Source: an uncultured Pelagibacteraceae bacterium (GTDB taxonomy: Bacteria; Pseudomonadota; Alphaproteobacteria; Pelagibacterales; Pelagibacteraceae). From it: a DNA stretch of 64,000 bases. This document shows, in pieces, positions 31,642-40,685 of the stretch. The stretch is taken from the NCBI GenBank assembly GCA_902588895.1, contig CACIRC010000002.1:62001-126000 (forward strand), read 5' to 3'. The translations under genes and the position numbers were made by a program. Positions within the stretch are counted from its first letter, which is position 1. Each line of letters starts with the position of its first letter. The notes under the pieces were generated by a model. It was not told where the DNA came from, did not search any database, and saw only the letters and a program-made list of their open reading frames with translations.

Positions 31642-32011
31642 TGACATTATTATTCTTATTTTTATTAGTTTTATCTAGATTAAAACAATAGGATTTTAAT
31701 ACACACAACTGATCGTTTTACGCCGTTTTAGACTCTTTGTATGTTGGATGTAATGTTCTAATTATGGACTCACTCACGGCTGTTGCCGTTCGTTCGTCCG
31801 GTTCCTCCAAAGGAGGCTCATTTAAAACTCAAAATAGACGCTTCTATGGAGTCGTAATGACCATATATTATTAGATGTATCTTACAGATAGACCTTTAGT
31901 GTTTGATCTAGACATTTATAGGGGTCCAGATTGATTTCACTTTCTGAAACATTTTAGAATCTTTTTTAGGTTTTTTTTGTTATTGATTGAAACAGAAAGG
32001 ACAAAAATTTT

Positions 32012-32200
32012 TTGAAAAATTTATATCAAACGGAAACAAGAATTAAGCCCATTGATGAGTGCTTTATTGATTATTGTATCTATTGTGAGAAACACAAGAA
32101 GATAGCCAGGAAGGACTTTTGCCTGGAGAAGATAAGATCAGGAAATATCTGTAAGGATTGTTTGAGCCTACTTGTTAAACAAACCGGATCTTCGCAATAG
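32012..32200 (+). CDS. Small Cys-rich putative zinc-binding protein
   Basis: CFIDYCIYCEKHKK...CLEKIRSGNICKDC. Confidence 0.5.
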   Translation: MKNLYQTETRIKPIDECFIDYCIYCEKHKKIARKDFCLEKIRSGNICKDCLSLLVKQTGSSQ

Positions 32201-32740
32201 ATCTTTAACAACTTCTCTTTCAGCTTTATTCATACGGAGAAAGGTTTCGCCAAGTTTATTTAATTGGCTATCCAGGTCTATATCTTTGATAGGAATATCT
32301 TCTTTGACCTTTGGTTTTACAGGACCTCCGGCGTCGTATTTGAGTCTTTGAAAGTAATCTTTATCTTTGGATTTTAACCAGTCTAGGAAGGATGTATCAG
32401 GTTTAGCTTCTTTTTTAAATTCTTCCATAAGCGTATCAAGGATATCGTTCATAGCGTCAAACTCTAACTTCTCTTTATCGACTGCTAATAAGATCTCTTT
32501 AGTAGCTTCATTATCTCCTCTGCCAGGAATTGGTTTTTCTATGTTGTTTGGTGTTCTCATAATTTTGTAGCCTGGAAGATTAAATTCTATTTTGGCAAAC
32601 AGGAACAACTTCCTCCAGGCGTTGATTGATATATAGTTTATAATCTTGGTAAGGCAATTTTTTTGTACTCCTACATTTTCATATAGCTGTGGTGCCTGGA
32701 CTGAATAATCAGGCGACAAGAAACTCTGACAAATTCCCAT
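32168..32740 (-). CDS. Unknown element A protein (true start may be MRTPNN at 32560)
   Basis: ORF in the leftward gene set; contains AGGPVKPKVKE, shared with the 36822-37511 product. Confidence 0.55.
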   Translation of the reverse strand: MGICQSFLSPDYSVQAPQLYENVGVQKNCLTKIINYISINAWRKLFLFAKIEFNLPGYKIMRTPNNIEKPIPGRGDNEATKEILLAVDKEKLEFDAMNDILDTLMEEFKKEAKPDTSFLDWLKSKDKDYFQRLKYDAGGPVKPKVKEDIPIKDIDLDSQLNKLGETFLRMNKAEREVVKDLLRRSGLFNK

Positions 32741-33059
32741 AGGATTTTGACTATTCGACCACGGATCAGGCTAGGCAAATATTCTGATACCACTATGGTA
32801 TTTCTTGCTAAATGCCCGGATTGAGACTCGCCTAAAACTTTATGAAACAGCAAAGACGCCGTTTTTATTAAGTTAAGTATCGTACACAAGGTACACAAGT
32901 ATAATTTTCTTGCCTAGACTGAATTGTTTTTAATTATTGTTGTATATAGGGCTTCGCCTAGACTGACTAACCTGAATAAGCTGATATGAAAGTTCTTTGT
33001 CCGTCCTGGATATTTAGGGGTTCAGGATAACAATAGGAAACAGGGTAGGAGATTAGGCA

Positions 33060-33374
33060 TTAGTACATTTGAAAAGGTCTAATTCGTTTCGCTTTACAAT
33101 GTTTGCAATCACATAAGTAAGGTTCAACCATATCTTTTGGATCTGGAAAGTATGTATTAGGTGCTTCTGATCTTAATACCCACTTATTACCAACTCTCAC
33201 ACACTCCTCGCCAAAGGCATTAACCTTTATTTTCCGTCCGGAATAATCTCTAGGTCTAGACGCTCGTTCCATTATTGCATTTAGGCGTTTAAATGCTTTG
33301 TCTTGTCGTTTCTTCTCTCTTTGGATCTTGTTCCACTCCTTATTGTACTTCCGGAATATGCTCTTTGAGTCCAT
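33060..33374 (-). CDS. Unknown element A protein with C-terminal CDCKHCK motif
   Basis: 104 aa ORF, contiguous with leftward cluster. Confidence 0.6.
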   Translation of the reverse strand: MDSKSIFRKYNKEWNKIQREKKRQDKAFKRLNAIMERASRPRDYSGRKIKVNAFGEECVRVGNKWVLRSEAPNTYFPDPKDMVEPYLCDCKHCKAKRIRPFQMY

Positions 33375-33721
33375 TAATCTGATTTCTCCAATAAACTAAA
33401 TAAATGATCTATGTCTATTATAGCCAAAGGCGTCTCTCTGTTCATCTTGATAACAAGCAAAGGTTCTAATTTGCCGTGGTTTTGGCATTGTTTAAAATGT
33501 TTGTAGATCGTCTTATATTCCTCTCTGTTCTTACACTCAACATCATAAGGAAATAATTTTCTAGCTGTTAGACTCAATAACTTAATATCAGATCCAGGTT
33601 CACTATCTCTGGCTGATCTAATATCCTTCTTCTTCAAGTAGGGAAATAAATCTATTATCTTTTGTAAGACAACATTTTGTAGATACTTGCCTTTAGCTTT
33701 GAGACTTTTTGCTGATCGCAT
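33374..33721 (-). CDS. Putative PD-(D/E)xK-like nuclease/resolvase
   Basis: SEPGSDIKLLSLTARKLFPYDVECKNRE resembles D...(D/E)xK core. Confidence 0.45.
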   Translation of the reverse strand: MRSAKSLKAKGKYLQNVVLQKIIDLFPYLKKKDIRSARDSEPGSDIKLLSLTARKLFPYDVECKNREEYKTIYKHFKQCQNHGKLEPLLVIKMNRETPLAIIDIDHLFSLLEKSD

Positions 33722-33914
33722 TTGTACCTTCTTTACTAGGTCTTTGATCTCGCATTGTTTGATGTCTCATAAAACTAAACTCATCCGGATATGCTTTAAT
33801 CATTTTATTAACCGGACCTTCTATTACACCTAACATCTTTGGAATCTTTATACCTTTAACTTCTGTAATGATTGTCTTGGTATAAAACTTTAGACCATAT
33901 TTTTTATAATCCAT
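33693..33914 (-). CDS. Unknown small element A protein
   Basis: 73 aa ORF abutting the primase-helicase gene. Confidence 0.5.
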   Translation of the reverse strand: MDYKKYGLKFYTKTIITEVKGIKIPKMLGVIEGPVNKMIKAYPDEFSFMRHQTMRDQRPSKEGTNAISKKSQS

Positions 33915-36169
33915 TATATTATTCCTCCTTTCTCTAGATCCTCTGGCACAACAGGGAAATATAATTCATCAACCAATTCCTGTGGTTTCTTGCCAAAGTG
34001 TTTATCTAAATCTCTAATTAAATACAGCGTTGGTTTAGTAATCTTTTTATCTATTGAGACTCTGCATTGTCCTAAAGATCTTCCACCTATTTGTTCAAGC
34101 GCCATAGCAACATCATTAATTCTTCCGTTCCTCAACATTCCTTTGGATCGGAGGATGTTATATAATTCAGTAGATCCAATTATTATTTGCTTCTCTCTAA
34201 ATGGATATTCTTGTTCTTCAAATAATTGTCTTACTATTTTGGTTAATGGGTGTTCTCCACCTTTACTCATTTGTGATCTAAATGGTGTATCAGGTGCAAC
34301 TCCTTTTGGTTTAAAGTCCTCTGATATTTGTCTCTCCTTTAAACTATTAAGAATAGCTTTAGCGCCTCCTTCATCTAACCAGGTATGATAATCAGAATAG
34401 AATTGATCATTCATTCTTGGCTGTTCTGATATATAAACCCAATATCTAACTTCATTTGGAGGTAGTGATAGGGCGTCTTTGTGGTTCGTAAATAATAAAT
34501 AATTCGTACAGGATTTGACTATCTTATAATCAACATACAACGCTCTAGAAGATATATTCTCCTCTGTAATAATTCTTTTTAAATTATTCAATAATGCTGT
34601 CTTCTCATCAAACTTTCCGGCTGATTGCATTTCATCTATCAATACAATTTGGCTATTAGTTAAATATCCTTTTGATTTATCTAGTGCCTGACCAACATCT
34701 ATTTCTTTGGCATTGTGAGAACCAAACATTAATTTAATCGCTCTCCAGATTGAACCTTTTCCGACCTGGAATTGTGTAGATACAAGAATACAGGCGTGTC
34801 TTATTTTTTCTCCAGGATGTTGGACCATATAAGCCAACCAATCTAGAAAGTGTTCTTTGTATTTTGTGCTGTCATTAAAATAATGATCTAACAACATATC
34901 CCATAATGTTATGTCTCCAATTTCTGGAATAATATCTCCAGGTATATATGAATTTAGATATAGCTTTTTTTCTATTTCAATCAGTCTTTGTTTAGGATCA
35001 TAACTCTTTGGATCATACACCCAATCCTCAACAACAATCCTTCTGGCGCTGTGCATAATGAATTGACTAGCTGATTTCTCTTTGAACAATCTAGCATAAG
35101 TAAAATTAATAGCTGATTTGTCATATTCTTCGTTAGTAGTTAAATCAAAAAATTTATCTCTCTGCTTAATATAGATAACATTCTTTAGTAATTCTGCTCT
35201 GGCTATTTCTGGATCTTCTATTTTAAATTTTAATCTAGCTCGTTCTATCTTCTTTTCATAATAGCTTTCATCTGCGCCGGTATCTTTGAGTCTTAATAAC
35301 ATTGTCATTATTTCCTCATCTGTCTTCATAGATACAATCATCTTGGCAACATACAGAGTAATCATATCATCAAAGTATGAGTCATCATCTAGGCTCATCT
35401 TTTCATCTACAATCTGTCTATAAATATCTTTTGGAGATAGCTTTTGTGTACCTGGATCTAGTATAGATCCTTCGTTGTCTTCTTCTATTTCCTGTTCAAC
35501 TTTATCCTGTACATCTTCTTCAAGGTCCTCCGGATCATAATTAACAAAGTGTGCCGTTGATTTAGAAGCGTTTTTGCAATTAGTTATAAATTGCTCTGGT
35601 GTAATACTAACAACTTTATCTCTATAAACTATCAATGCTGTTGGAGATGTTTCTTGATTTAGATTGTAAGATCTATACGGAAGTGTAATTCCATTTCCGT
35701 AATCTCCAGGCTCAACACTATCTTGTTTAGGAAATATTTCTGTCTTTGAGGATAGCTTTAATTGTTTTCTACAATACCTCAACCAACCTCTCATCCTTCT
35801 TGCTAGTACAGGCGCATTTGCAAAAGAATAAAAATGTAATCCTCCAGATTTACTTTCACAAGCAATCAGGTCAAACTCTCTAGCTTTGATTATTAGATCT
35901 ACTTTGTTTTTTACATCCAGGTCATAGGTATCAACATCTATTGCACCCCAATAACAATATTCTGAATCTATAATAGGGGAAGGTGTTAAGCCTCCGGCTG
36001 TCTTAAAATGATTATAATAATTCTGTAATTTCAGATCTCCTGTAATAGCTGTATATGTGAATTTTACTTTACCATTACTGCCTTTTTGATTGATAGGTAA
36101 AGCCTGATATCCTTTTGTAGCTTTGAATATATCCGGAAACTTATCTATTACTTCATCACTCGCTCTCAA
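33914..36169 (-). CDS. AEP-type primase / SF3-like helicase replication protein
   Basis: YYWGAIDVDTYD and SGGLHFYSF (AEP-like), QVGKGSIWRAIKLMFG (Walker A-like), QIVLIDEMQ (Walker B). Confidence 0.75.
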   Translation of the reverse strand: MRASDEVIDKFPDIFKATKGYQALPINQKGSNGKVKFTYTAITGDLKLQNYYNHFKTAGGLTPSPIIDSEYCYWGAIDVDTYDLDVKNKVDLIIKAREFDLIACESKSGGLHFYSFANAPVLARRMRGWLRYCRKQLKLSSKTEIFPKQDSVEPGDYGNGITLPYRSYNLNQETSPTALIVYRDKVVSITPEQFITNCKNASKSTAHFVNYDPEDLEEDVQDKVEQEIEEDNEGSILDPGTQKLSPKDIYRQIVDEKMSLDDDSYFDDMITLYVAKMIVSMKTDEEIMTMLLRLKDTGADESYYEKKIERARLKFKIEDPEIARAELLKNVIYIKQRDKFFDLTTNEEYDKSAINFTYARLFKEKSASQFIMHSARRIVVEDWVYDPKSYDPKQRLIEIEKKLYLNSYIPGDIIPEIGDITLWDMLLDHYFNDSTKYKEHFLDWLAYMVQHPGEKIRHACILVSTQFQVGKGSIWRAIKLMFGSHNAKEIDVGQALDKSKGYLTNSQIVLIDEMQSAGKFDEKTALLNNLKRIITEENISSRALYVDYKIVKSCTNYLLFTNHKDALSLPPNEVRYWVYISEQPRMNDQFYSDYHTWLDEGGAKAILNSLKERQISEDFKPKGVAPDTPFRSQMSKGGEHPLTKIVRQLFEEQEYPFREKQIIIGSTELYNILRSKGMLRNGRINDVAMALEQIGGRSLGQCRVSIDKKITKPTLYLIRDLDKHFGKKPQELVDELYFPVVPEDLEKGGII

Positions 36170-36413
36170 TGTCTTCCTCCTCTGTGAAATCTATATTTTT
36201 TAGCTTTTTAATTTTATCTGGTAAGCCGTCTGGTACCTCAACTGACAAATCTAAACTGCCGTCAGTAGAGCTATCAACTTTAACATCCAGGTCTTGCATA
36301 TCCTCAATGTGTATTATTTCTTCGTTCAATCTTTTCAATACATCATCAAGATCAACGCAATCATCATAGAGGTGTGTTATTCTATGACACTTAAACAATC
36401 TTTTTATAACCAT
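36156..36413 (-). CDS. Unknown acidic small protein
   Basis: 85 aa ORF overlapping neighbours in the operon. Confidence 0.5.
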   Translation of the reverse strand: MVIKRLFKCHRITHLYDDCVDLDDVLKRLNEEIIHIEDMQDLDVKVDSSTDGSLDLSVEVPDGLPDKIKKLKNIDFTEEEDIESE

Positions 36414-36585
36414 TTATAACTCCTTGTTTTTTTGGATTAGCCAGGCGATCGCTTACAAGTGCTTCAATAGTTTTAGAAATACTTATCTGAATTCCTGGCG
36501 TTATTGTTTTTGATAACCTATCTAATTTGGAATAGGTCTCGTGTTTTAATGAAACATTTCTGTATTTATTAAAATCTGTCATCAT
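36391..36585 (-). CDS. Putative ribbon-helix-helix regulator
   Basis: NVSLKHETYSKLDRLSKT...ISISKTIEALVSDRL. Confidence 0.5.
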   Translation of the reverse strand: MMTDFNKYRNVSLKHETYSKLDRLSKTITPGIQISISKTIEALVSDRLANPKKQGVINGYKKIV

Positions 36586-36822
36586 TTAATTATCAAATCT
36601 ATTTGGATCAAAGAATTCTTGGATGTCTTTCGTTCTTTGAGATTTTATTACATCCTGGAGTTCATAAATTTTAGAAGTGAGTTTTGTTATCTTCTCATTC
36701 TTTAAACCTATTTCAGTCCAGAGTTCAGCTATATGTGTTGTTTGCTTACCGGCAACATCTGTCAATCTATCGTTTGAAGATATTAGAGTTTCCAATAAAT
36801 ATTTTAATTCATACTTATTCAT
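36586..36822 (-). CDS. Small coiled-coil protein
   Basis: 78 aa, predicted heptads, contiguous operon. Confidence 0.45.
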   Translation of the reverse strand: MNKYELKYLLETLISSNDRLTDVAGKQTTHIAELWTEIGLKNEKITKLTSKIYELQDVIKSQRTKDIQEFFDPNRFDN

Positions 36823-37511
36823 TATTCAGGTCTCAATATTTTAGGAATACCACCAACGCCATATTCTTTGTCGTATGCTTCTTGTTCTCTTTTGAGTCTT
36901 GCGTCAGCTTTCTCTTTGATTATTTGGTCCAGGCTCTTTTCAGGAACCTGGACTTTAGGTGGTGTGGTGTTGGTTATAGAAGAAGGTATATTTACTTCTG
37001 GTAATTTAATTTGTTGTACAGGATGTCTTCCAATAATTTTTAGTTCTTTATCAGATAAAAACTTCTTTCCATTTCTTTTATATTCTTCATTAAGAGTTTG
37101 TCTTATCTCCTTCATCTGTTCTTTATCTCCTTTGGATGTCTCCAGGATTAGATCCCAAGTATTTAATTTCTGTCTTTGGTCTCTATCACTTGGATAAGTA
37201 GAAGGATCATTGTTATCAAAAGGTTTAGGTCTTTTTCCGTAATTCTCCTCGTCTATGATGTAAGGATTATTATAGTGTGGTGGTGGTTTATCATTTGGCT
37301 TTCCGTCATATTGATAAGTCATTCTTTGAATTCGTTCATTTAAGTTTTCTTTTCTTACAACAGGCTTCACAGGACCACCTGATTGAGCTTTAATTATCGT
37401 TTTAGTTTTTGGTGGTACAGCGTTTGGCTTTCTTACCGGTTTTCTTTTTGTCTCCGGTAGTTTCATATCCATATCTATAAGATTTCCTTCATTGTCGTAT
37501 GTGTATGCCAT
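36822..37511 (-). CDS. Unknown Pro/Lys-rich element A protein
   Basis: 229 aa; contains QSGGPVKPVVRKE. Confidence 0.6.
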   Translation of the reverse strand: MAYTYDNEGNLIDMDMKLPETKRKPVRKPNAVPPKTKTIIKAQSGGPVKPVVRKENLNERIQRMTYQYDGKPNDKPPPHYNNPYIIDEENYGKRPKPFDNNDPSTYPSDRDQRQKLNTWDLILETSKGDKEQMKEIRQTLNEEYKRNGKKFLSDKELKIIGRHPVQQIKLPEVNIPSSITNTTPPKVQVPEKSLDQIIKEKADARLKREQEAYDKEYGVGGIPKILRPE

Positions 37512-37742
37512 TTATTCATCCTCCTTGAAAAATATGACCTGACATTCATCACACAATCCAGAGATATAATATTCGTCAGCGTCTATTTGATTTTTGTATG
37601 TTTTTGGATCTGTGATTTTATTGCAATTAGTACAGAAACTTTTGGCAATAGTTTTCTGAATATATCCGTGTAAATTAGCCAAAGCGTTTGGCTTCTCTTG
37701 GTCTATATCATTTACTAATACTGAAATCTGTTTGTTAATCAT
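37512..37742 (-). CDS. Small zinc-ribbon-like protein
   Basis: FCTNCNK...GLCDECQ. Confidence 0.5.
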   Translation of the reverse strand: MINKQISVLVNDIDQEKPNALANLHGYIQKTIAKSFCTNCNKITDPKTYKNQIDADEYYISGLCDECQVIFFKEDE

Positions 37743-38098
37743 ATTGTTTTACTAGGGACCGATTTTGAGTAGGGGAGATTAATTAAAAACTCCCCTGATA
37801 CATCCCTAGATTTACCTCCTTTTGGGGGTGTAATTTTTCTAGGTTTTCTGTTGTGAAATTTATTTGTTTGTGTAGCCGGTTCTAATCGTGTTTCGATTAA
37901 CCAAGTGTGAAAAGGAATTGGATCAATAACATAATAATTAGATCCTTTGACTTTTAGTAATCCTGGTATTTCAATTCCTGTATCTCTCCAGGCTTTGAAA
38001 GTTCTTAACTTTAAACCAAAATGCCTACACGCTTCTTCTATTAGGAAATACTTTTGTGGATATAGAATTTTTGTTGTTTCGTTTGCCATATCCGACAC
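37739..38098 (-). CDS. AlpA/excisionase-like helix-turn-helix protein
   Basis: YFLIEEACRHFGLKLRTFKAWRDTGIEIPGLLKVKGSNYYVI. Confidence 0.6.
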   Translation of the reverse strand: MSDMANETTKILYPQKYFLIEEACRHFGLKLRTFKAWRDTGIEIPGLLKVKGSNYYVIDPIPFHTWLIETRLEPATQTNKFHNRKPRKITPPKGGKSRDVSGEFLINLPYSKSVPSKTI

Positions 38099-38164
38099 AT
38101 AAGAAACAAGGCTCTGATAATCAATTCATTGTGTATCCGAATAATGCCTTAATGTATCCGAATA

Positions 38165-38674
38165 TTAAATCACGCCTCTAGCTTTTAAATCATCTACATA
38201 TTTCTGGTGTATTTCAATAAGTCTTAAAATAACTTTGTATGCTTTGTCAGAGTATCCTGTATTTGTTTGTCCAGGTTCTCTAGGATCCGGAATAGACTCA
38301 ATTTGCTGTTTGATTGTTTGATAATCTTCAATAATTGAAACTAGATCGCTCTCCTTAAAAAACTCTCCTGTCTCTGGTTCAACATAATCGTATCCACACT
38401 CAACCATATATTTTTTAGTGTCTTCTGGATCGTGCATAGATCTATCTTGATAATCTCTTAAAATATCTTTGTGGTTTTGTTTGATATCCTCAATACCTTT
38501 TTCCCAAGACTTAACTAGATTTGCAAACTTTGGTCCTTCTAGGAATTTGTATATAGCCTGTCTTCGTGTGATTGGTTTATTCTGTCTTTCAACTTCATCA
38601 ACTAAAACATAACATTGTTCAGCTAACCACCAATGAAATTTAGGTCTTCCTCGACCTTTGTTCTTGTTTGCCAT
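38165..38674 (-). CDS. Unknown element A protein
   Basis: 169 aa ORF adjacent to integrase. Confidence 0.6.
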   Translation of the reverse strand: MANKNKGRGRPKFHWWLAEQCYVLVDEVERQNKPITRRQAIYKFLEGPKFANLVKSWEKGIEDIKQNHKDILRDYQDRSMHDPEDTKKYMVECGYDYVEPETGEFFKESDLVSIIEDYQTIKQQIESIPDPREPGQTNTGYSDKAYKVILRLIEIHQKYVDDLKARGVI

Positions 38675-38691
38675 TCAAGGCATATAACATA

Positions 38692-40368
38692 TTACGCTGA
38701 CTTTTTCTTTGGAAATTTATAGATCTTCGCAACAATACCTTCGTTCTTCATAATCTCTGGTATCATTCCTTTGTCGTAATGTATGTCTATCGTCTTCTCT
38801 TGGTCGTGGTGTGAGATATACTTCATTTGTTTATTTGTTAATCCGGCGTCTTTTCCTAAAGTGACTAATGTCTTTCTTGCCATTCTAACAACGCCGTCTA
38901 TCTTTAAATCTTGTCTCAATGTATTCCAACAGCCTTTAGTGGATCGTAGTCTAGTTAAATGAGATCTTATATATCCGGACTCTTGATTATTTAATCGCTG
39001 ACTATCAATTCGTGTAGGACTAGGAAATAACCAAGGCACAAGTCTATATTGTTCATAGCCAGGTCTTTTGTAGATTGCTCTTATTTGGTCCAATAAATCT
39101 TTTACCGGTTCAGTAATAAATTTAATCTTACCTTTGTTTCTTCTCTTTGTAGTGCCTTTTCTGAATTGTATTTCTCCATAGATGTTTTCAATAGATCCGT
39201 CATCCTCCTGTACTTGGACCGGTGTATTATAAAATTTAATATCTTTTTTCTTTAGTTTAAAAACTTCTTCTTGTCTTTGTCCTAGTAAGAACACCATTTT
39301 AATATTCTCACTAGCAAACGGATAAGTCTCTGATAGTTCATCCAACTTATCAAATATCTTATTTAATTCTTCTACTGAAAATGCTTTGTCATTGTATTTA
39401 GAGTTAATCGCTTTCTCTGAATATTCTGTTGGTCTTTTAATCATCACGGCTAGAGTAGGATCTAGACCTGGACTTTCTCCTAAATAACCTTGGTACGAGG
39501 CAAAGTTCCAAAGTGTTTTAATAGCTGTTAAGCAATTCTTTTTATAAGAATAACTAGGTTTATCTTTTAGATATTTATTTATTCTACCGGTGTTTAATTC
39601 ATCTATAAATGTTTTACCAAGATCATTGTCATAGATAGCTGTCTCTCTGTTTAAGTTCTTTTTTGGATCTAGAATTATACCTTTACCTGACGGATACCAT
39701 TGAAACAATTCATCCCAACTTTCAGGCGCCGGTTTTCGTTTAGCATAATTAGGTCTAAATGTTATTCTTCCATTACCACTTTCATTGTCAGAGTAGGAGA
39801 GGAACCTGGATCTTTTGTTATAACCTATAAGAAATCTAGATTGTTCACGAATAGATTTAGCGCAAAGTGTACCTTCTGCTTTGATCTTTGGCATATTAGC
39901 TTTCATCAATTCAACAATAACTTCATTAATTGTCTTACGCTCTGCCTGGATATACTCCTCTGATTTGATTAATCTTTCTTTATCTGCTTTTTCTTTACGC
40001 TCTGTTTCATTTGGATTTTTAACCCAATGACCTTTGTCGTTAGTGTGGGATCTTATTATTGGATGTAGCTTATCTTCAACATCATTCACTCCCCAAGAAC
40101 CAGGCACAAACTTACCAACAGAATAATAATCATTCTTGCTGTTGAACCAGAAGGACAGCCAGAAATACTTTGATCCTGTATCTCTGTGGATACAAAGTTT
40201 TAATCCTTTTAAGATTGATCTCTTTGGTACATCAAAAGGAATTAATATTTTTCTTCTTCCTTTTGTCTCTCCGGCTTTGTTAATGTAAGTCCATTCCAAC
40301 TCATTTGTCTTAACAGCCTCAATGCTCTTATTATCAAATTTAATATGTCTCAAGTTTCCTTTTTTCAT
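38692..40368 (-). CDS. int: Tyrosine recombinase/integrase
   Basis: VFLLGQRQEEVFKLKKKDI (Arg I), ARKTLVTLGKDAGL (Arg II region), ISHHDQEKTIDIHYDK (H...Y); adjacent to att2. Confidence 0.88.
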   Translation of the reverse strand: MKKGNLRHIKFDNKSIEAVKTNELEWTYINKAGETKGRRKILIPFDVPKRSILKGLKLCIHRDTGSKYFWLSFWFNSKNDYYSVGKFVPGSWGVNDVEDKLHPIIRSHTNDKGHWVKNPNETERKEKADKERLIKSEEYIQAERKTINEVIVELMKANMPKIKAEGTLCAKSIREQSRFLIGYNKRSRFLSYSDNESGNGRITFRPNYAKRKPAPESWDELFQWYPSGKGIILDPKKNLNRETAIYDNDLGKTFIDELNTGRINKYLKDKPSYSYKKNCLTAIKTLWNFASYQGYLGESPGLDPTLAVMIKRPTEYSEKAINSKYNDKAFSVEELNKIFDKLDELSETYPFASENIKMVFLLGQRQEEVFKLKKKDIKFYNTPVQVQEDDGSIENIYGEIQFRKGTTKRRNKGKIKFITEPVKDLLDQIRAIYKRPGYEQYRLVPWLFPSPTRIDSQRLNNQESGYIRSHLTRLRSTKGCWNTLRQDLKIDGVVRMARKTLVTLGKDAGLTNKQMKYISHHDQEKTIDIHYDKGMIPEIMKNEGIVAKIYKFPKKKSA

Positions 40369-40394
40369 TCTGTCTCAAGTTTGCTACCAAGTTT
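40347..40394. repeat. Putative integrase arm-type sites, element A right end
   Basis: gtctcaagttt at 40347-40357 and 40372-40382, variant gctaccaagttt at 40383-40394. Confidence 0.65.
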
Positions 40395-40510
40395 GTGTGG
40401 ACCTGGTATCATTCGTAAATAAGCCTGATTAAACTTTAAATCAATATCTAGTTAATCTTTGACTTGTTTTGTATGTTAAACGATTTGGAGGTAAAAGTGA
40501 ATCCTAGGTA

Positions 40511-40558
40511 TTTCAAGACCGGTGCTTTCAACCGCTCAGCCATCTCTCCGTGAGCAAG
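40511..40558. repeat. att2: junction of elements A and B
   Basis: 48-bp repeat with one mismatch to att1 (accGctcagc). Confidence 0.95.
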
Positions 40559-40625
40559 GTTTTATAAGTATAATTGTAAAATTCAACAAAAAAACAGAGC
40601 TGTTTTTTTTATAAATTTTAATGTC

Positions 40626-40647
40626 GCTTCAAGTTTACTTCAAGTTG
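40626..40647. repeat. Putative arm-type sites, element B left end
   Basis: gcttcaagttt acttcaagttg, tandem 11-mers, starts 68 bp after the end of att2. Confidence 0.65.
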
Positions 40648-40685
40648 TCCTATAAAATCCTATAATCATTTGGTAAAGTATTACT

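Larger units (their letters stand above)
31505..40558. mobile_element. Element A: integrated element with tyrosine recombinase, AlpA-like HTH and primase-helicase; no recognisable capsid genes
   Basis: Bounded by 48-bp direct repeats at tRNA-Ser; integrase next to the right att. Confidence 0.92.

Noticed and set aside
31347-31644. ORFs 31347-31547 and 31450-31644 (e.g. MAERLGFEPRKELPLCRFSRPVLSTTQPS)
   Set aside because: They are read-throughs of the tRNA-Ser gene on the opposite strand, a classic spurious annotation.
32671-32898. 75-aa minus-strand ORF
   Set aside because: Overlaps another ORF and repeat-rich noncoding DNA; no recognisable features.
36684-37197. Plus-strand ORFs 36684-37004 and 36868-37197
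   Set aside because: Antisense to a compact leftward operon, hydrophobic low-complexity translation.
31505-40558. Element A as a complete prophage
   Set aside because: No terminase, portal, capsid or tail motifs recognised among the ORFs; called a satellite or integrative plasmid-like element instead.
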